From the NCBI RefSeq assembly GCF_000092025.1, contig NC_003063.2:1369501-1433500 (forward strand): a DNA stretch of 64,000 nt, written 5' to 3'. The translations under genes and the position numbers were made by a program. Of this stretch, positions 36,424 to 45,419 are shown piece by piece (the first letter of the stretch is position 1; every line of letters starts with the position of its first letter). The stretch is from Agrobacterium fabrum str. C58 (GTDB lineage: Bacteria > Pseudomonadota > Alphaproteobacteria > Rhizobiales > Rhizobiaceae). A model generated the notes under the pieces. It worked only from the letters and a program-made list of their open reading frames with translations. It made no database searches and was not told the origin of the DNA.

Positions 36424-37127
36424 GCGGCTTTGATCTTTCGGCTATCCTGAGCAATCAGGAATATATCGCGATGCTGCTGCACGGCATCGAGATGACCTTC
36501 ATTATCTTCATCGGTTCGTGGTCGCTTGCCATGTCGCTCGCGCTCATCCTGCTCTGCATCCGCTTTTCGCCTTCCCGCTTCGGAGATCGGCTGGTCGCAG
36601 CCTATGTTTCCTATCATCGCAACGTGCCGACGCTGGTGCAGTTGATGCTATGGTACTTCGGCATCTTCACTCTGTTGCCTTCCGGCCTGACAGGCTGGCT
36701 GACGGAACATAACGCAGAAGCAATCTTCGCGGTGGTTGGCCTCGGCCTGTGTCAGGCGGCGTATTTCAGTGAGGATCTGCGTTCCGGTCTGCGCTCGGTC
36801 AGTCCGGGGCAGATGGAAGCGGCAAAGGCGCTGGGACACAGCTATCTCTCGGCGATGCGTTTCATCATCATGCCGCAGGGCGTGCGCAACGCGCTGCCTC
36901 CGCTCATCAATCACAGCGTCTCCCTGTTCAAGAACAGTAGTCTGGCGCTTGTCATCGGCGCGTCTGAATTGACCCATGCGGTCAAGGAAATCGAAAATCT
37001 GAGTTTCCAGACCTTCGAAATCTACCTCGTCGGCACGGTTCTCTATCTCTTCTTTTCGCTGTTGATCATGGGGGCCGGCGCCTATCTGTCCATGCGCCTT
37101 GATCCGGCCTGGAGGGCGCGCGCATGA
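36420..37127 (+). CDS. Polar amino-acid ABC transporter permease (HisM/GlnP family)
   Basis: 235 aa inner-membrane permease with about five segments. It has the family loop [24 protein letters not shown], where the EAA-type motif contacts the ATPase, and the later RNALPPLINHSVSLFKNSSL. It starts at GTG 36420, overlapping the SDR stop, with AAGGAG eight bases ahead. One of two permeases of a glutamate/aspartate/histidine-type importer. Confidence 0.92.
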   Translation: MSGFDLSAILSNQEYIAMLLHGIEMTFIIFIGSWSLAMSLALILLCIRFSPSRFGDRLVAAYVSYHRNVPTLVQLMLWYFGIFTLLPSGLTGWLTEHNAEAIFAVVGLGLCQAAYFSEDLRSGLRSVSPGQMEAAKALGHSYLSAMRFIIMPQGVRNALPPLINHSVSLFKNSSLALVIGASELTHAVKEIENLSFQTFEIYLVGTVLYLFFSLLIMGAGAYLSMRLDPAWRARA

Positions 37128-37882
37128 TCGGGGATATCGTCGCCATCCTGCACGATTACTGGCTGCTACTGCTGATCGGCCAATATCCGAACGGGCCTCT
37201 CGGCGGGCTCGCGAACACGCTCATTCTCTCGGCGCTCGCCATCGCTCTCGCTTTTCCGGTGAGTATCCTCATGGCGCTGGCGCGTTTGTCGACATGGCGC
37301 GTCCTGCGGTTGCCTGTGACGGCGTTGGTCTATGTCACGCGCGGCGTGCCGTTGCTGATGCTCATCCTGTGGACCTATTTTCTCATTCCGCTCTGGACCG
37401 GTGCCGATGTGCCAAGTTTCGCCATCATGCTGGCAACGCTTGTCGTCTATCAGGGCGCATTCCTGAGTGAAGTGGTAAGGGCCGGCATCGTTGCTCTCGG
37501 CGTCGGGCAGATGGATGCGGCAAAAGCGCTTGGTCATAGCTACGGCAGTGCGATGCGCTTCATCATCCTGCCGCAGGCGCTCTACAACATGATCCCGAGC
37601 ATGATCTCGACCTTCGTGGCGACGATCAAGGACACGACGCTCGGTTATGTCATCAATGTGCCTGATCTGACCTTTGCAGCGAGCCAGGTAAACAACCAGC
37701 TTCTGACGCAGCCCTTCCAGGTATTTCTCATTCTTGCGGTGGTCTATTACGCCCTCTGCTGGAGCCTGACCTATCTCGCAAATGCCGTCGAACGCCGCAT
37801 CGCCCGCCGCCGCGCCGGCTTGGTGAGCCGCCCGCATCAGGCATCCTTGACGCAGGCCAAAATCTTAACGGAGCAGCCATGA
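37124..37882 (+). CDS. Polar amino-acid ABC transporter permease (second subunit)
   Basis: 252 aa, partner of the preceding permease. Same family loop [20 protein letters not shown], then [20 protein letters not shown]. Overlaps the neighbours by four bases on both sides (ATGA), so all three membrane and ATPase genes are translated in step. The pair resembles GltJ/GltK, but substrate needs the binding protein, and that is not specific enough here. Confidence 0.92.
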   Translation: MIGDIVAILHDYWLLLLIGQYPNGPLGGLANTLILSALAIALAFPVSILMALARLSTWRVLRLPVTALVYVTRGVPLLMLILWTYFLIPLWTGADVPSFAIMLATLVVYQGAFLSEVVRAGIVALGVGQMDAAKALGHSYGSAMRFIILPQALYNMIPSMISTFVATIKDTTLGYVINVPDLTFAASQVNNQLLTQPFQVFLILAVVYYALCWSLTYLANAVERRIARRRAGLVSRPHQASLTQAKILTEQP

Positions 37883-38643
37883 CCACGACCGCATCAGTGA
37901 CGCCCCAGCAGACGATCCGCATCTCGAATGTCTGCAAGAGTTATGGTGACTATCAGGTTCTCAAGAACATCGACGCCGAAGTTGCGCGCGGTGAGGTGGT
38001 TGTCATCTGCGGCCCCTCCGGCTCGGGCAAATCGACACTGATCCGCACCGTCAATCGCCTGGAGGAAATCAATAGCGGTTCGATCACGCTCGATGGGCGG
38101 GACATTCACGCCGCCACGCGCACCAGGGAATTGAACCTTCTGCGCAGCCGCATCGGTTTCGTGTTCCAGAGTTTCAATCTGTTTCCGCATCTTTCCGTTG
38201 TCGAAAACGTCACGATTTCGCCAATCCGCGTAAAGGGTGTTTCGCCTGATATCGCGCAGCAAAAGGCACTCGCACTGCTTGAGCGTGTCGGTCTGGCAGA
38301 AAAGGCAGGCGCTTATCCCGGTCAATTGTCCGGCGGGCAACAGCAACGCGTGGCGATTGCGCGTGCGCTCGCCATGGAGCCGCCCGTCATGTTGTTCGAT
38401 GAGCCCACCAGCGCGCTCGATCCGGAAATGGTGGGCGAAGTGCTGGCCGTGATGAAAGGCCTGGCGGCGGAAGGCATGACCATGCTGTGCGTCACCCATG
38501 AAATGGGGTTCGCGCGTGAAGTCGCGGACCGCATCTGGTTCATCGACGCCGGAGAAATACTCGAAAGAGCAACGCCGGAAGAATTCTTCAAGACACCCCG
38601 CCATCCCCGCGCGCAGCGGTTCCTCGCCGATCTGCGTCACTGA
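37879..38643 (+). CDS. Polar amino-acid ABC transporter ATP-binding protein (GlnQ-like)
   Basis: 254 aa cytoplasmic ATPase. Walker [10 protein letters not shown], the GlnQ-type Q-loop [21 protein letters not shown], signature [14 protein letters not shown], Walker [16 protein letters not shown] and H-loop [12 protein letters not shown] are all visible. Near-complete match to the GlnQ/GltL/HisP type. It follows the two permease genes and precedes the binding-protein gene by 30 bases. Confidence 0.94.
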   Translation: MTTTASVTPQQTIRISNVCKSYGDYQVLKNIDAEVARGEVVVICGPSGSGKSTLIRTVNRLEEINSGSITLDGRDIHAATRTRELNLLRSRIGFVFQSFNLFPHLSVVENVTISPIRVKGVSPDIAQQKALALLERVGLAEKAGAYPGQLSGGQQQRVAIARALAMEPPVMLFDEPTSALDPEMVGEVLAVMKGLAAEGMTMLCVTHEMGFAREVADRIWFIDAGEILERATPEEFFKTPRHPRAQRFLADLRH

Positions 38644-38673
38644 TAACAGCCAAAATATAAAAGGAGAACAGCA

Positions 38674-39510
38674 ATGAACTGGAAATGCCTTACACTTACC
38701 GCCGCAGTTCTGGGCGTCGCAGCCGCGTCGCCCGCTATGGCGGACCAACTCGATACGATCACGGCGAACAAGGTGCTGCGCTGCGCGACCTTCGCCGATG
38801 TTGTTCCCTTTGCCGCGCCGGATCCGAAAACCCGCGAGATGGCCGGTTTTGATGTCGATCTCTGCAAGGCCATCGCGAAGGAACTCGGGGTCAAGGCGGA
38901 GATCAAGCCCGTATCGGTCGAGGCCCGCGTTCCCGAAGTGAAGCTCGGCCGCGTCGATATCACGGTTGCCAATCTTGCCTACACACAAAGCCGCGCCGAG
39001 CAGATCCAGTTCAGCGACCCCTATTATCTCGCCAAGGAAATGCTGATCGTTCCGGTCGAGGATGCCGGCAAGAAGAAGTCCGACTATGAAGGCCAGCGTG
39101 TCGCTTCGACCAAGGGCTCGACCTCGGAAATGTCGATCAAGCTCAACAAGTCGGAGCCCTTGACCTTCCAGGATACGGCGTCCGCCTATCTTGCCGTTCA
39201 GCAGGGCAAGGCGCGCGGCATGGTGGCCAACACCATGACGACCACGAAATTCGTCAAGGAATCCAAGACCAAGGGCAAGCCGATGCGGATGATCGAAGAG
39301 CCAATGCTCTATCAGCCGATCGGCATCGGCATGGCGAAGGACAATCCGGCCCTGACCGCGAAGATCAACGAAATTCTCCGCAAGCTTGATGCCGATGGCG
39401 AGATCAACACGATCTGGAACAAGTGGCTCGGCCCTGACACGGAATACAAAATGACCCGCACCGACAAGGTCGTCCCGCTTTCCGAGCTGAAGTTCGACCC
39501 CATCCCCTGA
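38674..39510 (+). CDS. Polar amino-acid ABC transporter substrate-binding protein (family 3)
   Basis: 278 aa periplasmic protein. Signal peptide MNWKCLTLTAAVLGVAAASP, cleaved near MAD. The mature part has KVLRCATFADVVPFA, MAGFDVDLCKAIAKELGV, VEARVPEVKLGRVDITVANL and the family-3 C-terminal TIWNKWLG. AAGGAG stands before ATG 38674. The family binds glutamate, aspartate, glutamine, histidine, ornithine or similar, and sometimes opine-type or other acids. With an SDR and an aldolase in the operon the ligand is probably not a plain amino acid. Confidence 0.93.
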   Translation: MNWKCLTLTAAVLGVAAASPAMADQLDTITANKVLRCATFADVVPFAAPDPKTREMAGFDVDLCKAIAKELGVKAEIKPVSVEARVPEVKLGRVDITVANLAYTQSRAEQIQFSDPYYLAKEMLIVPVEDAGKKKSDYEGQRVASTKGSTSEMSIKLNKSEPLTFQDTASAYLAVQQGKARGMVANTMTTTKFVKESKTKGKPMRMIEEPMLYQPIGIGMAKDNPALTAKINEILRKLDADGEINTIWNKWLGPDTEYKMTRTDKVVPLSELKFDPIP

Positions 39511-39560
39511 TCTGCTGACCCGCAGCATCGATTTCAACATCCACTTGAACTCAAATGCGA

Positions 39561-39581
39561 GCGGCGGGACGTTCCCGCCGC
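39561..39581. repeat. Hairpin between binding-protein and LigK-like genes
   Basis: A nine-base stem GCGGCGGGA pairing with TCCCGCCGC around a three-base loop CGT, in the 93-base gap. No T-run follows, so the next gene may still be read through; the stem could protect the binding-protein message end. Confidence 0.65.
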
Positions 39582-39603
39582 CAGCCTTACCGTGGGAGGT
39601 TTT

Positions 39604-40278
39604 ATGATCCACATCAAAGATATAGCAGAACGGCCAAGCAGGGCGGACATCGAAGCGCTTGCGAAGTTTTCGCCCGCCACCATCCATGAGGCGCAGGGCC
39701 GAAGAGGCGCATTGTCCTCCCGCCTCAAGCCGGTCGATTACCGGATGAAGCTGTGCGGCCCGGCTTTCACCGTCAGATGCGCACCCCGTGACAACATCAT
39801 GCTGCAGCTTGCGATCAATTACGCCAAGCCCGGCGATATCATTGTCGTTTCGGCCGGCGAATACGAGGAAGCGGGCTCGTTCGGTGACGTTCTGGCCAAT
39901 GCCTGCCTTGCAAAAGGTATTGGTGGTTTGGTGACGGACACAGGCGTGCGCGACACGCTGCAACTGCGAGACCTCGGTTTCCCTGTGTTTTCCCTCAGTG
40001 TCTGCATCAAAGGGACCGTCAAGGAAACCATTGCAGCAGTGAACGACAGCATTATCGTTGGCGGCGAGACCATCAATCCGGGCGATATTGTCGTTGGCGA
40101 TGCCGATGGTCTGGTTGTGGTGCGTCGCGCCGAGGCACAGGAAGCCGCACGGCTGTCGCAAGCCCGTGAGGACGCCGAGGCGGGTTTCATAGAAGCTTAC
40201 AAACAGGGTAAATCGGTGATCGAGGTCAGCAATCTGGAGCCTGTGCTGAAGGCGAAGGGGCTGGTTGTCGATATCTGA
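39604..40278 (+). CDS. RraA-fold aldolase, 4-carboxy-4-hydroxy-2-oxoadipate aldolase (LigK/GalC)-like
   Basis: 224 aa. The RraA/LigK signature includes ATIHEAQGRRGAL near the start, PGDIIVVSAGEYEEAGSFGD and GLVTDTGVRDTLQLRDLGFP with the Arg-Asp pair that binds pyruvate and the divalent metal. LigK/GalC aldolases split 4-carboxy-4-hydroxy-2-oxoadipate to pyruvate and oxaloacetate in gallate or protocatechuate breakdown; other relatives act on hydroxymethylglutarate-like acids or regulate RNase E. GGAGG lies five bases before ATG 39604. Same strand as the amino-acid-type importer, so it may act on its substrate. Confidence 0.83.
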   Translation: MIHIKDIAERPSRADIEALAKFSPATIHEAQGRRGALSSRLKPVDYRMKLCGPAFTVRCAPRDNIMLQLAINYAKPGDIIVVSAGEYEEAGSFGDVLANACLAKGIGGLVTDTGVRDTLQLRDLGFPVFSLSVCIKGTVKETIAAVNDSIIVGGETINPGDIVVGDADGLVVVRRAEAQEAARLSQAREDAEAGFIEAYKQGKSVIEVSNLEPVLKAKGLVVDI

Positions 40279-40309
40279 TCTTGGAACTGGCAACCGCCGT
40301 TCAGTAATT

Positions 40310-40382
40310 CCTTTGGCGAAAATCGCCAAAGGTAAATTGCGGAATGCAGGCTGTCAGCCAATGGCAAGATTCCAATGGCTGA
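40310..40382. terminator. Two hairpins between convergent genes
   Basis: First hairpin: CCTTTGGCG-AAAAT-CGCCAAAGG at 40310-40332, a perfect nine-base stem with AT-rich flanks. Second hairpin: arms at 40354-40364 and 40372-40382 (TCAGCCAATGG and CCAATGGCTGA) with one mismatch. Both lie between the LigK-like stop and the DJ-1-type stop and can end transcripts from either side. Confidence 0.65.
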
Positions 40383-40422
40383 CTGAAGGATGGCCGTTAC
40401 CGGTACGTCTTCTTTGCCCGGC

Positions 40423-41262
40423 TTATTTCAGGCGCTTCAGCAGCTCTTCAGCCACGGCCGGGGCGGAGGCGGGGTTCTGGCCAGTGATCAGTTCGCGGTC
40501 GGTCACGATATGGGACGTGAACGGCGTCTGGTTGCTGATGAAGTCACCCCCTGCCGCTTCCAGCGTCGTCTGCGGGTAGAATTTCATTTCGCCGCCATTG
40601 AGCAGACCTTCGGCGATTCCCTCTTCCTCATTGCTGATGACGGTCATCTTGTAGCCGGCATAAATCCAGCCTTCGGCCTTGGTGGAACCGCCTGTCTCCA
40701 GTGTCGCGGTGAAGGCCGTCGCATCGGGCAGGGTGGACAGCAGGGCGATCGGTCCATGGCAGGCAAGTGCCGTGGTCTTGCCCTTGGTGTGAAAGTCGGT
40801 CAGGAGCTTGCCCAGTTCCGGACTGACGAGGAGGTCCTGCATCGGTGCATGACCTCCGGGTACATAAACGGCATCGAAATGATCGTAACCGATCTGCTCG
40901 ACACGTGCGAGGCTGACGACCGGCGACTTTTCCCGCGAAGTCAGGTTGAGCTTTTCGAGCAGCGCGCTGCTTTCTTCCATGGCAGCAACGTCGCCGCCGA
41001 AATGCATCTTGTCCACCGAGGATTTATCGAGTGTAGGGGCGCTACCCTTCGGCGTGGCGAAGGTGACGTCGTGACCGGCGTCCAGTAGTACCTTTACCGG
41101 CTGCATCAACTCGTTGAGATAAAAGCCGGTCTCGAAAACCTTGCCGTCTTTTAGGTGTAGGCGATCGGAATCCGAGAGGACGACCAGGACATTGGCCGCC
41201 TGTGCGCTGAATGCGCTTGTTCCAAGAGCAAGGGCGAGGGCGAAAGTGCGGATGGGTTTCAT
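40423..41262 (-). CDS. Exported DJ-1/PfpI-family protein
   Basis: About 279 aa. Start 41262 (MKPIRTFALALALGTSAFSAQA) gives a signal peptide, so the mature protein should be periplasmic; GGAG precedes it. The DJ-1/PfpI domain carries the nucleophile cysteine in ALACHGPIALL, an acidic helper in the FETGFYLNELMQPV segment, and VYVPGGHAPMQDL. This is the Hsp31/glyoxalase III-like branch, which detoxifies methylglyoxal and other reactive carbonyls or repairs glycated proteins. A close relative without signal peptide lies next upstream. The longer frame to 41448 reads like noise. Confidence 0.88.
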   Translation of the reverse strand: MKPIRTFALALALGTSAFSAQAANVLVVLSDSDRLHLKDGKVFETGFYLNELMQPVKVLLDAGHDVTFATPKGSAPTLDKSSVDKMHFGGDVAAMEESSALLEKLNLTSREKSPVVSLARVEQIGYDHFDAVYVPGGHAPMQDLLVSPELGKLLTDFHTKGKTTALACHGPIALLSTLPDATAFTATLETGGSTKAEGWIYAGYKMTVISNEEEGIAEGLLNGGEMKFYPQTTLEAAGGDFISNQTPFTSHIVTDRELITGQNPASAPAVAEELLKRLK

Positions 41263-41345
41263 GTTTTTCTCCAGACATGGGCACTCCCTGCCCCGCATGG
41301 ACGGGGAGCGCTGGTGTTTTGTTGTTGGTGGCGTGGTGACGCCGT

Positions 41346-42038
41346 TCAGGCGGTCAGGAGGTCGCGCAAGGCTTCGCCGACGCCGGTCGCCGATTGTGGG
41401 TTCTGGCCCGTGACCAGCCTTCCGTCGACGACGACCTTGGCTGTCCAATCGGCGGCCGGATAATGATGCGCGCCGCGCATGGTGAGCGTGCTGGCGAGCA
41501 GGAAAGGAACGATCCTGTCCAGCTTGACGGCGCGTTCCTCGTCATCGGTGAAGGCGGCGACATTCTTACCGGCAACGAGATGGGCACCGTCGCTCAACGT
41601 GACATTCACCAGGGCGGCAGGGCCGTGGCAAACCGCAGCGACAACGCCACCCGCCTCGTAAATGCTGCGGGTGAAGTCGTTGACCGCCGGGCTTGTCGGA
41701 AAGTCCCACATTGCGCCGTGTCCGCCGGCGAAAAAGATCGCCGCGTAGTTTTTCGGGTCAAGATCGGCAAGGCGTGAGGTGTTGCGGATGGCGCCGCGGA
41801 AACCCTCGCTGTTCCAGTAGCGCGCATTGGTGGGGTCGTTGAGGTCGAGGCCATCGACCGGCGGCTTGCCGCCATCGATAGAAGCGAATTCGACCGCGAT
41901 GCCGGCGGCGTCGAGGACGGCAAGAGGGTGGGTAACCTCACCGAGGTAAAAGCCGGTGGGCTCGCCCGTTTCGCCCTTGGTGCCATGGCTGGTCAGGACG
42001 AAAAGAACCGGTTTGATAGGCTGAGTTGCGTTTGTCAT
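41346..42038 (-). CDS. DJ-1/PfpI-family protein, cytoplasmic (glyoxalase III/Hsp31-like)
   Basis: 230 aa without signal peptide. The nucleophile cysteine is in VAAVCHGPAALVNV, the domain opens VLFVLTSHGTKGETGEPTGF, and FFAGGHGAMWDF holds the oxyanion loop. Family members turn methylglyoxal to lactate without cofactors. Same operon as the exported version (83 bases apart), and divergent from a LysR gene at 42227. The two copies would cover cytoplasm and periplasm. Confidence 0.9.
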   Translation of the reverse strand: MTNATQPIKPVLFVLTSHGTKGETGEPTGFYLGEVTHPLAVLDAAGIAVEFASIDGGKPPVDGLDLNDPTNARYWNSEGFRGAIRNTSRLADLDPKNYAAIFFAGGHGAMWDFPTSPAVNDFTRSIYEAGGVVAAVCHGPAALVNVTLSDGAHLVAGKNVAAFTDDEERAVKLDRIVPFLLASTLTMRGAHHYPAADWTAKVVVDGRLVTGQNPQSATGVGEALRDLLTA

Positions 42039-42226
42039 GAATTGCTCCCGACATCAGAGGTGAGGCTGGATAGCCTTTGACGAAGCAAACATATTGATGC
42101 CGATGGAGCTGATAAATGCGCCTTCGGGGAATTCATTTGTTCTTGAGGAGACGAAATAACTTTATTGGCGCGATGATCGGGGATAAGGCTGGCCGCAGAC
42201 AACTGACTTATTCGCAAGGGGCCAAA

Positions 42227-43126
42227 ATGGGGCGGCGGTTTGATCATCTCGGCGACGTGGAAGCATTCATCATCGTTGCCGAAAAAGGCTCGATGACCGA
42301 AGCAGCCGTTGCGCTTGCGACGACGGCATCGGTTCTCAGCAGGGCGATTACCCGCCTGGAAACCCGGCTTGGCGCGCAACTGATGCGGCGAACCACACGG
42401 CGCCTCAATCTGACGGATGAAGGCCGCGCTTATCTCGAACAGGCACGCGCGGCGTTTTCGATGATCGACGATGCGGAGCGGGCAATTCAGGGACCCACGG
42501 GAGCCTCGTTGACCGGCCATGTCCGCATCAGCGTGCCGACGACCTATGGCCACCACCGGCTGCCTGCCATGCTGGAACGTTTCATGCAGGCCTATCCCGA
42601 AGTCCAGATCGAATTGAGCATCACCAATCGCAATGTCGATCTGGTGGCGGAAGGTTATGATCTGGCGATCCGCCTCGGCCCCTTGCCCGATAGCGGGCTG
42701 GTGGCGCGCAAACTGGAAGACGCTTCGTTGCGTCTAGTGGCAGCCCCGCATTATCTCGAACGGGCGGGCATGCCGCAGGATGTCGAGGACCTGGCGGAAC
42801 ACCAGTGTCTGCCTTTCGTGATGCCGAGCACGGGGCGTTGTGCGCCATGGCTGTTTCATGTCGACGGCCGAGATCTGGACTGGACGCCACCAGGGCGTAT
42901 CCAGGTGTTTGACGATGTGCTGGGTGTGGTGTCCCTGGCCGAAAGCGGTCTTGGCATCTGCCAGATCTATGACTTCATCATTCGTGACCGCGTCAAAGAG
43001 GGGCGGCTTGTCGAGGTGCTGGACCATGCGCAGGGACGCTTCCGGCCTTTTTCGCTGATCTTTGCCCCGCACCGCCGCCTGTCGGCCGCGACACGCACGC
43101 TCATCGACTTTCTCGTGGAGAAATAA
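42227..43126 (+). CDS. LysR-family transcriptional regulator
   Basis: 299 aa. Start 42227 (MGRRFDHLGD) follows AAGGGG; the longer frame to 42116 is unlikely. Helix-turn-helix at 8-65 (DVEAFIIVAEKGSMTEAAVALATTASVLSR), then an effector domain of the AaeR/DhcR type (GHVRISVPTTYGHHRLPAML). Divergent from the two DJ-1-type genes and probably their regulator, in line with similar LysR-DJ-1/aldehyde gene pairs. Effector unknown. Confidence 0.91.
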   Translation: MGRRFDHLGDVEAFIIVAEKGSMTEAAVALATTASVLSRAITRLETRLGAQLMRRTTRRLNLTDEGRAYLEQARAAFSMIDDAERAIQGPTGASLTGHVRISVPTTYGHHRLPAMLERFMQAYPEVQIELSITNRNVDLVAEGYDLAIRLGPLPDSGLVARKLEDASLRLVAAPHYLERAGMPQDVEDLAEHQCLPFVMPSTGRCAPWLFHVDGRDLDWTPPGRIQVFDDVLGVVSLAESGLGICQIYDFIIRDRVKEGRLVEVLDHAQGRFRPFSLIFAPHRRLSAATRTLIDFLVEK

Positions 43127-43151
43127 TCGCGAGTGGGCTGTGTAGCCGGTT

Positions 43152-44240
43152 TCAGAATTCGATGACTTGCCGAACGGCGCTTCCGTCGTGCAGGCGGTCG
43201 AACCCTTCATTGATGTCTTCTAGCTTCAGCCTTCCGCTCAGAAGGCGGTTCACCGGCAACCGGCCGTCGCGATAAAGGGCGATGAAGCGCGGAATATCCC
43301 GGAGAGGCACACAGGTGCCGATATAGCTGCCCTTGAGTGTCCGCTCCTCGCCGACGAGCTGCACGACGTTGAGCGGCAGGGCCGCACCCGGCGGTGGCAG
43401 ACCGGCGGTAACGGTGGTGCCGCCACGTTTGGTCATCCTGAAGGCGTTTTCGAGGGCGCGAATAGACCCTGCCATCTCGAAGGCATAATCGGCACCGCCG
43501 GAAGTGAGCTCGCGGACCTGCTCGACGGCATCCTCATCGCGTCCGTTCACGATGGCGGTCGCGCCCAGTTCGCTGGCGAGTGCAAGCTTTTCCTGCGAAA
43601 GGTCGACGGCGACGATCTTGCTGGCACCGGCCGCCCGGGCTCCGAGAACCGCGGCAAGGCCCACACCGCCAAGTCCGATGACGACCGCAGTCGAGCCGGT
43701 CCTGACCCTTGCCGTATTCACGACGGCGCCGACGCCGGTGAGAACCGCGCAGCCGAAGAGTGCCGCCTCGACAAATGGAAGATCGCGGTCGATCTTGACC
43801 AGCGAATTGCGCGACACCACGGCATATTCGGCAAAGGCCGACACACCAAGGTGATGATGGACGACCTCGCCATGATAGTTCAGGCGGGTGGCGCCACCCA
43901 ACAGCCTGCCTGCTGCATTGGCGGCGGCGCCCGGCTCGCACAGAGCGGGCCTGCCTTCCGCACAGGGCAGGCAATGTCCGCAACTGGGCATGAAGACCAT
44001 GACCACATGATCGCCGGGCTCAAGATCGCGCACGCCTTCGCCCAATGCCTCGACGACGCCCGCCGCTTCGTGCCCGAGCGCCATCGGCATCGGGCGGGGC
44101 CGGTCGCCGTTGTTGACGGAAAGATCGGAATGGCAAAGGCCTGCGGCGCGGATGCGGACGAGGACTTCGCCGGGGCCGGGCGGGGCAAGCTCAATCTATT
44201 CGATCGCAAGCGGCCTGCTGGTGGCGTAAGGGCGAGACAT
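43152..44240 (-). pseudogene. Zinc-dependent alcohol dehydrogenase interrupted by an amber codon
   Basis: A class-III-like MDR dehydrogenase. ATG 44240 starts MSRPYATSRPLAIE, then a TAG at 44196-44198 (CTA on the plus strand) stops it at codon 15. The same frame then continues unbroken with IELAPPGPGEVLVRIRAAGL and CHSDLSVNNGDRPRP into the 312-residue body that begins MPMALGHEAAGVVEAL. The CHSD first zinc ligand lies between the stop and the next ATG, so restart at 44090 would lose it. The structural-zinc site (CGHCLPC...C) and NAD fold (VVIGLGGVGLAAV) are intact, so the damage seems recent. No usable start lies just after the stop. A sequencing error or readthrough are alternatives. Confidence 0.78.
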
Positions 44241-44354
44241 ATTCATCTCTCGCAATATAGCGGCTTTGACCTGCATTCTTTCTCCTTCCACGTAAAGTCG
44301 TTCATCAATGCCATCTTTCCACGGCATTGATAACACGCGTAATTCCATCAACTG

Positions 44355-45263
44355 CTATGCCCGGTCTTTGCCGACGTGTTCTGCCAGGAAGTCTATGAAC
44401 GCGCGGATGCGGGTCGCAAGGTGCTCATGTCCGGCGAAGACGGCATGGATTTCTTCGATATCGTCGGGATTATAGTCCTCCAGCACGGGCACGAGCGTCC
44501 CGGCATCGATATCGGGCTGGACATGGAACTGGCCCACCCGGCCGAGACCACTGCCAGCAAGGCAGAGCCGGCGCATGATCATGCCGCTGTTGACGGAACT
44601 GTTGCCGGATACCGGCAGGCGGTAGATTTCCGTCGATCCCGGATCGCGAAACGGCCACTCATTGAGGCTGCGCCGGAAATTGAAACTGAAGCAATTATGG
44701 GCGGCGAGATCGGCCGGTGTCTGCGGCATGCCATGCCGTTTTATGTAGGAGGGTGAAGCGATAATGACCCGCCGGCTCTCGAGCAGTTTTCTCGCCTTCA
44801 GGGATGAGTCATCCATGGCCCCGGAGCGGATGGCGATATCCGTCCGCTCCTCGATCAGGCCGATGATGCCATCGGTCAGCGAGATATCGAGCTGGACTTC
44901 GGGATAGAGTTCGAGAAAGGCCGGTATGAGCGGAAGGAGAAACCTTTCGCCGAAGCCAACGGAAGCATTCACCCGCAACAATCCCCTCGGCACCAGTTTT
45001 CCACCCGCCGCCACGATCTGCTCCGTGTCGGCGATATCGGCCAGAATTCGCCGGGCCCGTGCCAGGTAGATTTCCCCCTCCGGCGTCAGCGTCATCATTC
45101 GGGTGGAGCGGACAAGCAGGCGGGTGCCGAGGCGGTCCTCGATGCGGGTGACGAGCTTGCTGACGGCCGATGGCGAAAGCTTCAAGCGTCGTCCCGCTGC
45201 CGAAAAACTCTGCAATTCCGCAGCGCTTACAAACACTTCCATTTCGCCAGTGCGATTGTCCAT
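44355..45263 (-). CDS. LysR-family transcriptional regulator
   Basis: 302 aa. Helix-turn-helix at 8-65 (MEVFVSAAELQSFSAAGRRL, SAVSKLVTRIEDRLGTRLLV), effector domain starting PRGLLRVNASVGFGERFL, typical of the CrgA-like subgroup. It precedes the broken alcohol dehydrogenase on the same strand (115 bases) and is divergent from the MFS transporter gene at 45420. Either could be its target. The divergent MFS gene is the more usual partner. Confidence 0.92.
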   Translation of the reverse strand: MDNRTGEMEVFVSAAELQSFSAAGRRLKLSPSAVSKLVTRIEDRLGTRLLVRSTRMMTLTPEGEIYLARARRILADIADTEQIVAAGGKLVPRGLLRVNASVGFGERFLLPLIPAFLELYPEVQLDISLTDGIIGLIEERTDIAIRSGAMDDSSLKARKLLESRRVIIASPSYIKRHGMPQTPADLAAHNCFSFNFRRSLNEWPFRDPGSTEIYRLPVSGNSSVNSGMIMRRLCLAGSGLGRVGQFHVQPDIDAGTLVPVLEDYNPDDIEEIHAVFAGHEHLATRIRAFIDFLAEHVGKDRA

Positions 45264-45419
45264 GTGTCCGTCCTATGAATTCAATTCAAAGCTATTTATC
45301 CAATAGTGTCGATTATCACACAAGCCCTCTTCGACCATATTGCATCACAGCAATTCCAACCCGACAGCAACGCTGTCCCTGCAACCCTCACCCGGGCGGT
45401 GAGCGGAGAGGAACCTGTC

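Noticed and set aside
37894..40329. Very long open frame (over 800 codons) on the minus strand across the amino-acid importer genes
   Set aside because: The plus-strand genes have full family motifs and coupled starts. The long antisense frame is a by-product of high GC content and has no domain-like sequence.
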